This document shows positions 39,893-53,202 of a stretch of DNA of 64,000 nt, piece after piece. Position 1 is the first letter of the stretch, and each line of letters begins with the position of its first letter. The notes under the pieces are model-generated. The model saw nothing but the letters and a program-made list of their open reading frames with translations, did not search any database and had not been told where the DNA came from. Source of the DNA: Cloeon dipterum (taxonomy: Eukaryota > Arthropoda > Insecta > Ephemeroptera > Baetidae); the NCBI RefSeq assembly GCF_949628265.1, contig NC_088788.1:24972335-25036334 (forward strand). Reading direction: 5' to 3'. The position numbers and the translations under genes were made by a program.

Positions 39893-40944
39893 CACAGAGT
39901 GAGAGAAAAGAGTTGAATATACATGCACAGACTCTTCATTTTCTATTTTAAATCTTGTTTGCATATTGATGGGATGCTAAATATTCAGCATACAGCTCTG
40001 CATAAATTCATTTCATTACACCAAATATTGCCCCTCATGCATATTAATGATTTCATTATAAAGCCTTTTCAATGTATAATTTACTTTGGGTGACTCACAT
40101 ACACTCTTGCGCTCGCTCTCTTTCGATGGAAAGGAGCACCATCCAGGCTGAAATATATTTATTGTCCTCTCCGCGCCGTTTTTTTCCCTTTGTTGTTGTC
40201 AGCGGGTGCCAACAGATAAGTAGCTTTTATGCATTTTTCAACTCGGCTGCACACATCTTGTAATTGGCGTCATGCTTTGAACAATGCTAATCGGCGTGGC
40301 AAGGAGGGTAATGTTGAACCCCTTCGCGCTAGTCTAAGCGTTTTTGACAATAATTTAGAGTTAGCAAGTGACTTGGCATTTTCAATATGAAGTGTTCTGA
40401 TTTTTCTCAATGCTTTTAACGTGATAAGCAAAATGTCAAGTCTCAGTTTTAAAATCTCAAGTGGTTCTTAACATTTATTACAAATTAAAATTTATGATTA
40501 AATGCGATTAAAAGTAAAAATAACTTTTATATAAATTAAGTACAAAGAAAAATAACAAAACTACAAGTTAATTGGTTTTGAGAAACTGACCTAAAAATCG
40601 CTTCAAGGGAGCCAAAAACCACCAAAAAGAGGTCCAAAAACTATCTTAAATTATGTATTAGTTTTTTAGTATAAATTCCTAACCCCAAAAATAGGTATAA
40701 TTTTCATTCAATTCATTAACAAATTATTCCGCACAATTTTCTACGCTTTGAAGCGTCTATATTCCAATACATCTCAATGTCCATTATAGTAATTTTAAAT
40801 CGCGCTTAACTAACAGGGGGTGGTCGTTACTCGGATTTATCAAAAGCTTAGAGTCCGCGCTCCCTAATTCGAGCAGACGCCAATCAGCCCTCATGGGGGC
40901 ATCAGGAACCGAGCGAGCAGCCAAATCGAGCAGGCAGGCTGGTG

Positions 40945-40966
40945 CACACACACACACACACACACA
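40945..40966. repeat. (CA)n microsatellite
   Basis: A short CA run of about 22 bp. Confidence 0.9.
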
Positions 40967-43024
40967 TACAATTCAGGTGTGACCGGTCGGAATCCAAACA
41001 ACAAAGGTGCGAGCAAACCAGAGAGCAAGCGAGAGCGAAATTATTCGCATGCAAATAAATAAACAACGGCGCAGCTAATATGCATATTGGCTGCAAATAA
41101 AAAGAGCGGGCGCACCGAGGGTGCCTGCCCGAATGACTGGTTAGTTCGCCCACTGTGTGTGTGTGATTAGCCCGGCTCTCACTCGCAGTTTGTTATGCAG
41201 ATACGCTCGAATAATAAGTCGAGATTGCCACTGCGCGCGCTGTATGCGGTAGACTTTAAACAAGTAGCTGTTGTTACATGTTAATTATGTTGTCGGCCAA
41301 CTCGCGAGAGCATTTTGCTGGATGGGTGCGTGAGTACACATAAACGCACACCGCACACCGCCCACTTTCAATTTTCAGCTATTCGCCGGTGGAAATTTCG
41401 CTGATGTTTAGGCACTTCTCTAGAATTCCTATTTTCCAAAGAGCCGCCGTAGAAAGAAACTTCGACGGCCCTTGCATGGCTTAGTCTGTTTAATATTATA
41501 TTTACATGAAAAATGCAGCTAATTAGACGAGAGGACGATAATTTTTATACAGAAAAAAAGGGTTTAAGATTATATGTATGGGTTTCATCAAAATTTTAAA
41601 AAAATTCTCTCACAAAGAACACTCACACAAAAATATTTTTATGACATTTACATAGCTTTTAAACCTGCTAATAATATTTTTGACACAATAAAAAACACGA
41701 TCCCTAGAATTTCTTTCAATATTTCCGAGGCCTATGAAGTTTATGGATTTTAATTTAGATGTTAGGCAACCAGCTCAGCTATGATGTGTAAACGGTTGTC
41801 ATGGTTGTCAGAGGCATTGAAAAAGAGAACATTTCCCAAAGTGCTTTTTTAGTTTTCTTGATAACAACAAATTTTTTTCAAACAAGGCGAATTTTACACA
41901 CGAGCAACATAAAATCTTTGGCTCTCTGTCAATCAAGGTTAATATTTAAATTCTTTTTCGATTGATTAAATCAGCAAAATTGCCACTACCACCACCACCG
42001 GTCCTTGCAAACACAAACCAACGATTGTGCGTGAAACAGTGATCCAAACAACACGCGCTCGTTTGGGGATCAAACCCACCCTCTCGGCTAAATTATTATT
42101 CCCTCCCGCTCAGAAGTCCGCCTATATATATGGATGTAGCAGTGCGTCTCTCGTGTTTGGTTGTTACTGCACACGTATACGCTCTCCTCTTCGTGTTCTG
42201 GTGGCAAAATCTTAAATAATAATCTTCCTCCCTCTCACTCGCCCTTTATTTAGTGGCAAGAACACACACACAATATTATACGCGTTCATTCATTCACTCC
42301 CGCTCGCTCGTCGACATACACACAGAAAACGCACTCGAGCGCGCGAGCGCGTTTTATTTCAATTACACGCGCGCTGAGATTTGAGGAGATTGGCACTCTT
42401 GCTACTTGCCTTTATTACATCATTAAACGCTCTTGCTGCTCCCTGCCGCCTCCTACGCCCACATGTTGATGTGCGCGAATGAGCGATTATTGAATTTAAA
42501 TTGGAATAAATTTGCAAATTTCACTCGAGCGGAATTGAAATTTGATTGGCGCTGTAATTACCGACACTGCGCTCGCATGTGCTTTTGCCGTGTGTGCAAG
42601 AGAGAGGTGTCGACATTTCGGGGGTGGATTTGGAAATTTATTGCAGCCAGGGTGGTGAGTCACTGATTTTGCACTGTGTATGCAAATCATGGCGGTGCAG
42701 ATTGGAGTTTTATTGGATTTGATTCGGAAGCTTTATATATTGATATTCGATGAAATTGAATAAAACCTTCTGCATCTCCTGATAGCAATTTAAATAAAGT
42801 ACTGACTTGCTGATAGATTTTAAATTGGATAAAGTCAGATTATTAGTGTTTTCTTGAAAATATTTCAAAGCTATTTTCGCGGCAGTCAAGATTTTAATAA
42901 ACGAATTCAATAAAGGATTTTTATACCGCATATATTTATCTTAATAAAAAATAGTTAGAGCATAGTGCACAGACCAACAAAGACATCGCTATGGTATCTG
43001 ACCCAAAAAATCTTACATAATTAT

Positions 43025-43792
43025 CTATACTTTGGGAATCATCTTACACAGGAGAAAATCAACATTTTGAACATGAGGATTCTGGCCTTTTCTCATTGTA
43101 TCATCAATTTGACAATTACGCCAATTGGCATTGCAAACTCTTACAATGTCTTGTGTGTCTTCTCCATCAAACCTAATATAGCTGGCCTAGCCTCAAGTTA
43201 GAGTTTAAATTCCACTGGGTTGGTTTTGTGTTTTCCCGATTCTATAGCAAAAACAACTCTTTTTGTACTCTTGAAATTCTGGTGGAACTTGCACCTCATT
43301 AAGTTTTTCTCCTTTGTCATGCATGACACTTTTGTACCTTTTTCAGCTCGGGAATAAGTGGAATACCCGAAGTCTTTTTGGACTAATTTAATAAGCGAAT
43401 GTATATTTTTTGAAATAGGTTAAGATCTCAATTCGTATATTCCCTTTTATAAGATTTCCATTTATCAAAGAGTATTCAGAGCCATCAACATATTGCAAGA
43501 CACTTAAATTTTCAAGTTAATGTGTATTTATTTCTTACTAACGCAAGTTAAGTGAAATACGATCTTTATAAAAAGCTGAAAATTGTCCTATTTCGAAAGC
43601 TGCCTTTTCCAAGAATCTATAACTGTTATAAGTAAAAAGGAAAAGTTTGCTTGTAACACAAAAATTCAATACTCATTTCCTTCCATTCACACCCTCAAAA
43701 CGTTCTACAACGTTGCCACCAATTATGAAATAAATGCCGTTGAAACTAGCACCTTGTCTGCAGCACTCACGACTCTGCGCTAGTCGTTCAAG
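43025..43792 (-). pseudogene. unrecognised multi-exon coding remnant
   Basis: Several protein-like open segments line up on the minus strand. One (about 43792-43673, ending at a stop) contains RQGASFNGIYFIIGGNV. The next exon is 43622-43539 after a good TTTTTACTTATAACAG acceptor. It joins in phase, across a very short 36-bp intron, to a segment from 43502 containing YVDGSEYSLINGNLIKGNIR. The frame then shifts by one at an A6 run (minus strand of 43406-43411) and continues to a stop at 43198. A further open segment (43181-43025) reads RFDGEDTQDIVRVCNANWRN. I do not recognise the family. The breaks suggest a decaying gene, or an intact gene with homopolymer errors. Exon joins other than 43539/43502 are uncertain. 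Confidence 0.35.
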
Positions 43793-45077
43793 TCAATTTC
43801 TCCAAGCAATTATGCCCGAGTCGTGGGCGTAATAAATGAGGCGCCAGAGCAATTGCGTGCCCAGCGGCCGCATTCTCACCGAGGGCGCGCGCAGAGTCGA
43901 ATTCCTCCATCATCCCCTCCGATGCTAATTTCGAGCAGCCGGGGCGAGTACGGCGGGCGGGCGAGAGGTGCGGGTGAATCACCACCGCACATACACGCAC
44001 ATTCAAACATATAACCATGGAAGCGTTGGTGACGGCTCTGGGGCGCGATTATAAATGCTAAGTAATGCATCGAGAGCGTTTGTGTGCTCAGGTGCAGCGC
44101 GAATTTAATTCATTGTTTTAATCTGGCTGGCTGGCTGGCCGCCCGCGCTGGTTGGTTGCCGGCTAATATTAGCAATATTTATACCCTTCACGCCGAATGC
44201 GAGCTAATTTATCAAGCGAATGGTGTATCATGTTGATTGATAGCCATGATTACATTTGCCGCCTGCCTGCCAGGCGCGGGCAGCTCACTCGCACTCGCAC
44301 ACTCGTCGACGCTAATGTTCCATGCGTACGCACTGCTGCGTCTAATTATTTAAATCATAGAATTCGAAATTCCATCTCTTCCCCGTCACGCACTAATAAC
44401 GCCGTATGTATGCAACCGGCGCGCGCCTGCACGTGAGGGAGATGAGCGGCAGAGCGCCGTGCGCGCGGGGGCCACTAATTGTAAGTGGAGGACTTTAATG
44501 AAATGTGACGTATTAATGAGAAAATGTGGTCGCCTGTTTCGTCGTCATTAAAAACGAGAGAGCGAAGCGAACGCTTGGATCGTCCGTCTGTCCGCCCGCA
44601 CACACACACACACAGTATCCCTGCCAAATGGTAAAAAATGCGATTCGCGGCCAGCAATAAGAATTTCCAATTAGGACTGGTAGATTGCGAAGGCAATTAA
44701 ATCGAGTTTTGAGCGATCGATTGAGCCAGGTTTTGAAACAGCTCCTCGCGGGATTGCAAATTGTTCTAATTTAGACATTTTTCTTTCTGTGTTCGTTCCT
44801 TACCAGGTCCATGTGCCGAGAATAAAGAGCGATACAAATATGATGTTCAATTTAAACACCCATATTAGAAATTTAAAAGCGATAGTTCGACTGTTCTTTT
44901 AATGGTAAAATCCAGTTGTTTTTTCTCCTGATTTTTCATAATTTCAGTAAGTCGCTTTCAAACGCTGAAATAAATTGAACGCCTCGGTGATTTTTCCATT
45001 AATTTTAATTCTTGACCTGCTTTTCACATTTAATAAAAAACTGTAAATCGTAAATTTATCTAAAACAATAATTATAT
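43793..45077. other. gene-poor stretch
   Basis: I see no gene. A GC-rich, CpG-rich segment (about 43.8-44.5 kb) includes tandem CTGG near 44.13 kb and a short (AC)n at 44.6 kb; an AT-rich segment leads to the Methuselah-like gene's 3' end. Confidence 0.45.
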
Positions 45078-47390
45078 TCAGGTCAATCGAATCATTTCCA
45101 AACTTTCACCGCTACCGGTGGATTTAACACCACTTACGCTAGTTAACTTAGACGAACTCTCAATCTCATCAAGCTTTTGAGTCTGAAATTTCCTTTTGTT
45201 ACAGCATTTACAGCTCCTAAATCTACTAGCAGTGCGCCCATAAAGTCTCTTCGCTGCAGGATATTGCTCGCCTAAGGAACTCCAAACCTTAAATTCAAAA
45301 AATATTAAATGAACATCAAGCTACGAGCGTTAGCATTTCAAACAAACCTTTCGGTTGCAGCAGAATACGACGAAAATTAAAACAGCTCGAAAAGCTATTG
45401 CCACGTTTGAAGCGTACCAGTAGTACGATGAAATGTAATTAATCCAAGACACAAATTCGGACACGTACGTCAAGCCCATGAGAAGCGATAGCTTTGCGAA
45501 TAGCTTCATCCTAAAATCACAGTGCATCAAAGAGGAGGAAGCGAAGAAATTTAACTTTACTTCTCCATGTCAAATTGAAGAGATTCCTTGATGGTGTTGG
45601 TGCTGTGTTTCGACTTCAGAATGTTTGCGTTCTCTTTCTTGAATGCTAAGATCTTAATCAACGTAATGACGAAGAGACAAATATTCAAAATCAGAACTAT
45701 TCCCATGGGTAAGGAAAAGTAGACAGCTCGACCCAGTGGAGCTAAAATATTGGATATGCGAATTAAGGTATTTAATAAAATGACTATTTTTTATCTCACA
45801 TCTAAACCAGCAAGCAGCCTCATCAAGGTCTGGCCACACAATCCAATAAGGAAGATCATCTTCGTCAGTGAACTGAACCCAGGCCATAAAGCCGGATATG
45901 AAAACCGGCACGCCAAGTGCGTACAGAGCATACGCTGGAAAACTGCGCGTCTTCATAGAAAGTCCACTCAAAACTGAATTCCAAGACCTACTAATATGAA
46001 AAAATGGGTGACAAAAATTGTATGACTCTTCAGATGATACCTGAACGTTGCGTAAATGATAATTGCTCTCACATTGAGCCAGTAAAATGCTGACAGGAGA
46101 AAGAAATGTGTGAATACACCTATAACAGTTTGTTAAGATTCGATTTTAATCCTAACTTTTTACATACCTAGCAATGTGCAAGCGTCACTTTCGTCTGCCC
46201 AGACCAACGGGCGTAAGGCCATGGTGAGGTAGGCGCCAAGCACACAGGCACAGTGAGCAATTAAACTGACACCTTTGATACCATGGCGCAAATCCTTCAC
46301 CATCACGTGGATGAACAGGGTTAGCAGCGTAAACGCTGCACCGACGCCGGCTAATATACTCTGTGTGTACGCGTCGTCAAAAGAAATTGCGAATTCGGTG
46401 GTATCACACAAGAGAGCAACAGTCATTATTGTTCCGTGCACGTCAGCTTCGGTAAGGCAGTAGGTCCATCGATTTGCAAAGTACCTTTAATACAATTTAA
46501 GAACTAATTTTCGAATAAATTTTTTTGTATACTTGCCTTTCCGATTTTAAATTTCCAACTGCATCAATTTCAAAATTCCGGAGTTCTTTTGACCTTCTTG
46601 TTATGCTGTAGTTATTGCGCCCCGAGTGAATGCAGTTCACCTTATACTCTTCTACTGTCACTGCACGGATTAACCAAGGTTTTTGGTTGTCCTTTGACAG
46701 AGCTAGGTCTGCGGCTGTCGCCGGATCCCAGTCAGACGCGACCTCGTCCGCGCACATATTTTGAAATGCCATTACTGATGCCCTTGAAAAATTTCGTATA
46801 TTCAGAATTTCAATTGATTTAATTAAAATCCTACTTATGCTTATTAGAATGCACGTGGCCTCCTTTACAGCATCTGGGAATGCAGATCTCGTGCAAACAT
46901 GTACAAGACAGTACCACCCATTGCTCGCCTAAATTTTGCTTTCCACGCACTTTTTCAAAGCACCATTGGTCGTATGATTGGTTGTTAGCGAATAAACTTG
47001 CACTCTGTATGGGTTGTAGTTGCACATAGGTGCTCGAAGACACGTAAAAAGGCTTTTTGTTTCCTTCTAAGAAATACGGGCATGGACTAAAACGAAAATC
47101 AAACTCTTCAAGCAATGGCACGGAAAGTCGGAAAGCTCTGAAAATATTTTCATGCAAATTATTCTCAACAACAAATTGATGCCATATAATCATACATACC
47201 TATTATTTAATATTTTCTGTTTTTTCACTTGATTTGGTATCCAGTCTAGGCCTAAGTTATTTCCAGCATACTCGCACTTTTCCGTTTGACGATCGAACGC
47301 AAATTGTTGCGGACAACACTTTTGCAAAATCAGTTGATTACTTTTAACGCCATAAAATATTTGCACGGCAAATAAAAAAAGCAGTTTCAT
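45078..47390 (-). CDS. Methuselah-like secretin-family GPCR
   Basis: Nine exons: 47390-47200, 47137-46835, 46782-46537, 46484-46168, 46119-46041, 45987-45800, 45741-45561, 45510-45348, 45287-45078; 1878 nt, 625 aa, all phases closing. It begins with a signal peptide (MKLLFLFAVQIFYGVKS); the frame opens upstream only with TTG, so the ATG at 47390 is chosen. The Cys-rich ectodomain (about residues 18-285) has QKCCPQQ near its start and CIPRCCKGG, the Mth-type CCxxG motif. TM1 starts near residue 288; TM3 (FYWLNVRAIIIYATFR), TM5 with preceding CWFRSPLGRAVYF, and TM6-7 (FAKLSLLMGLTYVSEF, AVLIFVVF) are typical. The last exon (45287-45078) adds a 69-residue Cys- and Ser-rich tail joined in phase 0. 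Intron 3 is GC-AG (AAAG|GCAAGT, 52 bp), the only join that keeps phase. Ligand and pathway cannot be inferred. Confidence 0.9.
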
Positions 47391-50300
47391 TTTGCTGCCT
47401 GTGCCGTCGGCTCTTCCTCGCAAAATATAAGAATGCGATACGAGGACGTGAGGATTAATCTAGAGAGTTCAGCTAGCTACATGACGTATCGCAAGGTTAT
47501 CAAATTTGCGGTGAAATATTTGTTGGGGGAAGTTGAGTGATGTTTCCTAACCACAAGGACGCGTTTCCTCTAAAAATTAATCCTCGTCAATATTAAATTG
47601 CGTCGCGTGAGTAACCAAAGTTTGTTAAGAAGTCTGAAGTTGAAATCCATAAAATTTTAAAATTTGATTATTGAACTGGTACGGAAATGATTTTGTTGAA
47701 AACAAATCATTTGTTTTAAAAGAGACAACTATACAACATACAACTGAATTTGCACGAAAAAAATATGCTACTTTTGAGCTTACTTTTTAAGGATAACATG
47801 AGCACTTGTACGGGTTTGCAATCAAAATGAGAATCTTCCCACTCATAAAAAAGTACTTTTTGCGGTCAATAAAGGAAGATTACTTCCCTTTTGTGGTTAT
47901 ATGACTTACAGGAAAGGTCAAATAACTAAGCGTTAATTTTTCAGTTTTGCAGTGCACTCATAATCATGAGTCAATTCGAGTGCGACATTTACAATTTTGG
48001 TTCTTTCGTTTCAGAAACCACAAAAACCTCCGTAATGATGAAGGAATTCTTTGTCAAATCTTCTTGTTGCATAAATTTTGAAAATTTTAAGGTATTTTAA
48101 TTGAGATTTCCACCCAAAATAATGCTCATATTGCCAAACGATTTCAATATTATAAGCTATATTAAATAGCTTCATCAAACCACGGGTGATGGTACGCAAC
48201 AAAAAGTCTCAAGGGCTGACATTGATTTATTCCAATAAATTTAAAATTAATAACAAGCAGAACAGTGCTCTCGCCTCTCTCAAATTATTACCATAGAGAC
48301 GAGTTGCTTTCCTCTTCTTATAATCAAACATCACATCAGGCCGAATGAAACCGACGGCATTTATGTATGCTAATAAAGTCTTCCTCCGCGCGCTCTGCTC
48401 GGCGTTGTTGTTTAATTTATCGCTCTTCTTGACTTAAAAACCCGATGCCGGTGAATATTAATAAAAATAAGTTTTTAACGTCGATATTACGCACCATTAC
48501 GAATGCATATTACGGCCGTCTCATTAGCATACTTTAATAAAATAGCTACTGTATAATAATCATCATAATAATGGGCCGATGTGATAATTATTACGCGCGC
48601 GGCCGACACTGCCGAAGGGAGCACCCCATCCCATATAAGTAGGCTTAAACGACGAGTAATTACGTAGTCCATCAAGGCCATTGTGCGTGTCTGATCGGAC
48701 GTGCATCGAATACGCCGCACTTTCTTAATTTTTATATATAAGTTACGACACTCACTAATACTCTGGTAATTATAAAGTTGACTCCGGCAGCAGCGGAGTA
48801 GCACGCGGAACCTCTATATGGAGGCGTCGAAAAATCGCTTTTGGGAGAGAAATGATGTGTCTCAACGTTGAAAGATATTTATCGATTATCGGCTGCCCAG
48901 CTTTTTCTGGCGTATATGATTAAATCATAATTATTGGGCGCGCATAATAAGCTTTTTAATTGAATTATATTTTTGAAGCTAGAACAGCGTGGATTTAGGT
49001 CAACAGCGTTTCGCCAGATAGCTGGATTGTAATCAAGTTTTAGAATCATGCATGTTTTAACTGCGATATAAACAACAAACATGTCATTTCTCTGATTAAA
49101 TAGTTCCAATTAATGAACGCTCAATTGACTAATGCATATTGGCGGTGTTTGATTATTATTGACGAGGTCAGGTGGCTGAATAACATTATTTTGGCTGTAC
49201 TCGAATAATGTAATTCATAATATCAGAGGTTTTTACCAAATGTTTATATGGTGTAGAAAATAGTATGAGTTTTGTAAATAAACCATGTAGAAATCAAGAA
49301 AACTAAATTTTTTTGCTCTTTTTATCCCTGCACCGAGGACCGGGAAGGGCGCGCACTGCACTAGCACGAATGCTGAAACCCGGGTCCCAATAACACCGCG
49401 AACGGATAACATGGGCGCACCAGGCCACACAGGGACCCAGCCCACTCAAGGGCCACTTGCCTCCGCACCGAGGACTGCATTGAAACGCTAGACATTCGTC
49501 CCGTGAAGCCAATTCACGCATGCTGGAAAGGTGGGAACCAGCAAGGAGCGAGTAAATTAAGAGATTAAGTTACTTTGAAAAAATTATTTGAGTATACATA
49601 TTCGACGGGATTTTAATAAAAACAGTAATTAGAAGTTTTCTACCATCAAATTCAATATAGGTCCTGTATCGAAATTTCCAGCTGAAAAGTTTTGAGTGAA
49701 AATTCGCGGGAAACGCACCTGCTAGGCCGACCGGCACTCACCACTGCTATTTATTCATAATATTCCATTCGAAACGATTGAGAGGCAGTGCAAACATTAA
49801 CAAACAAATTCGCAGGCGGGGGATTAAATAAAATAGCGACGGACGAAAATTTTGTCACCTGCGTGTGAGCGCTAGCTGCTGGGTTTTCGGCGACGAAAAT
49901 TACATTTTTCGCGCATTAAATGGTGCGTCGGGCAGCGGCGGCACACGTGTGTGCTTATTTGGATGAAAATAATCCTCCTTTTGTTTGGCCACTTTTAAAA
50001 ATCAGCAATCTGTGAAACTGGCACACCCTAATGGATTTCATAAATAAACAGAAATAAATAAAACAAATAAAGCCGAGTGGCATCAACGGCGCAAAATATT
50101 CGCGCGCAGAGTTGTCAGTCAGCGTGCTCCACATATAAGTTGATTCGCGCGCGGCCATTTTTTTTTTTATTATCGCACCGTGGACACGGACGGGGAAAAT
50201 GTGTGTGCGAGAGAGCGGGCGGGCGCGATCCAATCTCATTATTCAGTCCATCTTTTTCCATTCGGAAAGAGCGAGCACGGAAATTATTCATTTTTTCGAC

Positions 50301-53202
50301 CAATATTGTTGCTTACTGCTGGCTTATTTGATTAGCACATTGGACGCGTGCACTTGAAATGAAAAACAGCGGCAGCAGCGCGCGAAAAAGGGAGAAAAAA
50401 CGCGTAGAGTGCCCATATCACTTTGACATTTTTAATTCGCGGCACAATGGACCAGCAAACACAACTCACAGCGCGCGTGTTTGTGCCTGTTGTGTGCGTG
50501 TGTGTGATGCATTCACATGGCCGCGTTTTCATTATTTTCGGCTCCAAATGAAGTAATAACGCGCGCTTTTTTATCGGAATTAAACAGAAATCAGATAGCA
50601 CCCACCGCGAGAGCTTTTCGTAATTCCAAAAAACGTCCAGTGGCCTCCCCCCTCGCCCCCCTACACCATCAGCACTGTTTGTGTGACATAGAGGACGCAT
50701 CAGGACAAATTTGTCATGCCTTTTTATCCTGTGATCTCATGCATGAAATCTATGTTGCCGGAGAAAGTGAATCGAGGTGAGATGTTCACAAAATCAGGCA
50801 CCGCGTTCTTCTGCACACTTGATGTTGGAGAGGCATTAATTAAACTGAGTTTAACTGGCGGTGAGAATGGTATGAGACATGAGTTGAGACTATGCAACCG
50901 GTTCGTCAGATGAGCAGCGCCGGTTGCCGTGTGAGAAATTTAAATATATTTTAACGCAGTTTTTGCAGTTGGTAATGACAGATGGAACACGCTGTTTGGA
51001 ATTTAAGAGTATAGCTTTATGTGGCATTTAATTGACCATCTAATTCCACAGTCCCTGTGTATTTTTCCCATGAAATTTCGCAGCGCGTACGATGACAGAG
51101 TAAAGTGCGTGCAACGTGCAGACAAATAGCAGAATCCCAGGCATACATAGTTCAGATAAAATAGGCCTACCACGAGGAGAGAGGTTACGATCTCTAGCAC
51201 GTTAGGTCAGTCAGTTGAACCAATAAACCCCAGCCGGTCAACCTTTCGCTGCATAGCTCTAATTTAAACTAGCTGTAAGGTTGGCAAAATAATGGAAACG
51301 CTCAATATGGATATTTTATGCAATCTTTGTGTAAAATATCAAGAGAATAAAAACGAGTAAAAATGCAGTTGTTTACAAAAATGAGTAGCATTAAACAACG
51401 TATTTTGAAATTTTAAATTTGTAAGTACAAAAATTGACAGAAGTGAATTCTTGATGACCAACGAATCCTACAGAACCTGAAAATGTGAAAACAACTCGGT
51501 GTTCTGTAACTTTAAATGTAATTTCATTCAACCTAATTTTTGCACTTTTAGTGATCAAATGAAGGCTTCCATCGCCTTTTGTGAAAGAAAAAACTGACTA
51601 AATGCAGGACTACGGTGATTTTTCAAGGGATTTTATAGATTTAACTGAGCTAGTTTGATGTACAATGCAGTCTTATAAGGGAGCATTCTAGAAAAAAATT
51701 GCGATGAGTTTTGGAACTATTCTGAATCAGATTTTACCAGTTTTTATCCAAACGATTAAACTATCTGTGCATTAAGTCAGAGGTATCACAGAGAAGTGGA
51801 GCAGTTCATTAACGGTTAAAATTTCACCGTGTCACTGCTCATTGTGTGTGAGTGTAGCATAATCCTAATAATCGCACGAGATCATCCAACGAGTGATTGA
51901 AGCTGTGTTTACTGTGAATCGCGTTGAACAGAGAATGCCTAACTAAGCAAAGGCCGCCTGCAGGGAATCAGAGTTAAGCACTTGCATATCCGAGAGGCCG
52001 CAGAGAGTGAGCACAAGAGGAGCAGCCGGTGCAAGGAATGAAAGTGCTCCCCGTCCGACCTCAAATCACACGAACTGGCATTGAATCAGCAGCGGCCATG
52101 GCGAACAAACAGCAGTGATATGGAGTGCTGGTGTACGGCCGAGCGGCCAGGCAGGCGGCAGATGTGGATAACATTGATTCCAAATGATTGACACCGCAAA
52201 ACGCATTAAAATGGCTGGTGCGTGTGCGAGAGCAGCGAGATCGGGCTGGAATCCTCCCGAGACTGATGATGCCAGCACCGCAAACAGCGCACTGCACGTT
52301 TAATGTATGTGCGGTGTATGTGTGTGTGTATTTATTTTTTTATCATTAGCCGAACGGCCGGCCGGCCGGCCGCTCGCTCGCTCTCACTCTTGTTTGTGTG
52401 AATGTCACACGATTTCGCAAAACACCAAACACCCTTCGCTCTGCACACACTGACGGATATAATTCCCAATCTAAAACATATTACGCGAACATGTTGTGCG
52501 CCCGGCGCATTTGATATATGATTATGTGTGCGCGCGAGTGACGGCGCTTTCCATACTTTCCTAACAGGCAGCACCCGTTTTATTGCCCCCGCCGATGCAT
52601 GACAAGTTTTCCAAATTGTAAATTATTATTCGAGCAACTCATTAGCTTGCGCGGATGCGATGTGCCTGTCCATCTTTTTCCTGCTGATGCCTGCTAAAAC
52701 GCACGCCCGCCAGCAAACCAGGCCGATTTTTGCATGCACGCACCGCAATTAATCCATCCTGCTGCTGTGCTGAAAGCCGCTCTTTCCAACTGCTTGTTGT
52801 GAAATTTAAAACACGCGGCTAGATTACATCGCATGAAAAATTCTGGTGCGTGTGCATATTTCATGATTGGTTTGGCACATAACTAAAAATGGAATAACAG
52901 CACCGCTGCGAAAAATTCTAATTGCACAGAAAATAAAATGCAACATTATTTTCAATGTTATAGTCTCTAAATGAGTTAAACGCCATTTATTTGGAAATTG
53001 TGAGAAAGATGATCGGTATTTAAAGGTAATCAATACGACAGTCCAAAACACATCTCTTTTCCAAATATTTTTCCTATTCAGATTTTATTTTTGGTCAGGT
53101 CACAAAGGTGTTAAAGAATAAATTTTCATTTGTTGCAAAGGGCAACAGTCGTCTCTAAATAATTTCCTTAAATATTATAAAAAAACTACATTTTACCTAC
53201 TT
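47391..53202. other. gene-poor region
   Basis: No supported gene. A compositionally distinct GC-rich island at about 49,320-49,555 sits in AT-rich surroundings and repeats GCACCGAGGAC. A G+C block at 52.0-52.8 kb includes tandem GGCC and CGCT. A hydrophobic open stretch on the minus strand at 51.1-51.2 kb has no partner exon. Confidence 0.45.
53084..53089 (-). terminator. poly(A) signal of CENP-S
   Basis: AATAAA on the minus strand, about 115 nt downstream of the CENP-S stop. Confidence 0.5.

Larger units (their letters stand above)
36721..43024. other. gene-poor region with long simple repeats
   Basis: No coding exon could be supported. It contains an (AG)n tract at 38.0 kb, a compound (TA)n/palindrome block at 39.2-39.36 kb, an (AG)n tract at 39.8 kb and an (AC)n tract at 40.95 kb, among GC-richer and AT-rich blocks like those elsewhere. 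Confidence 0.45.

Noticed and set aside
47391..47423. Upstream start for the Methuselah-like receptor
   Set aside because: The longer frame begins with TTG; the ATG at 47390 directly opens a signal peptide.
51003..51200. Hydrophobic 65-codon frame on the minus strand
   Set aside because: Starts without ATG, no donor/acceptor partners, and hydrophobicity alone is weak evidence.
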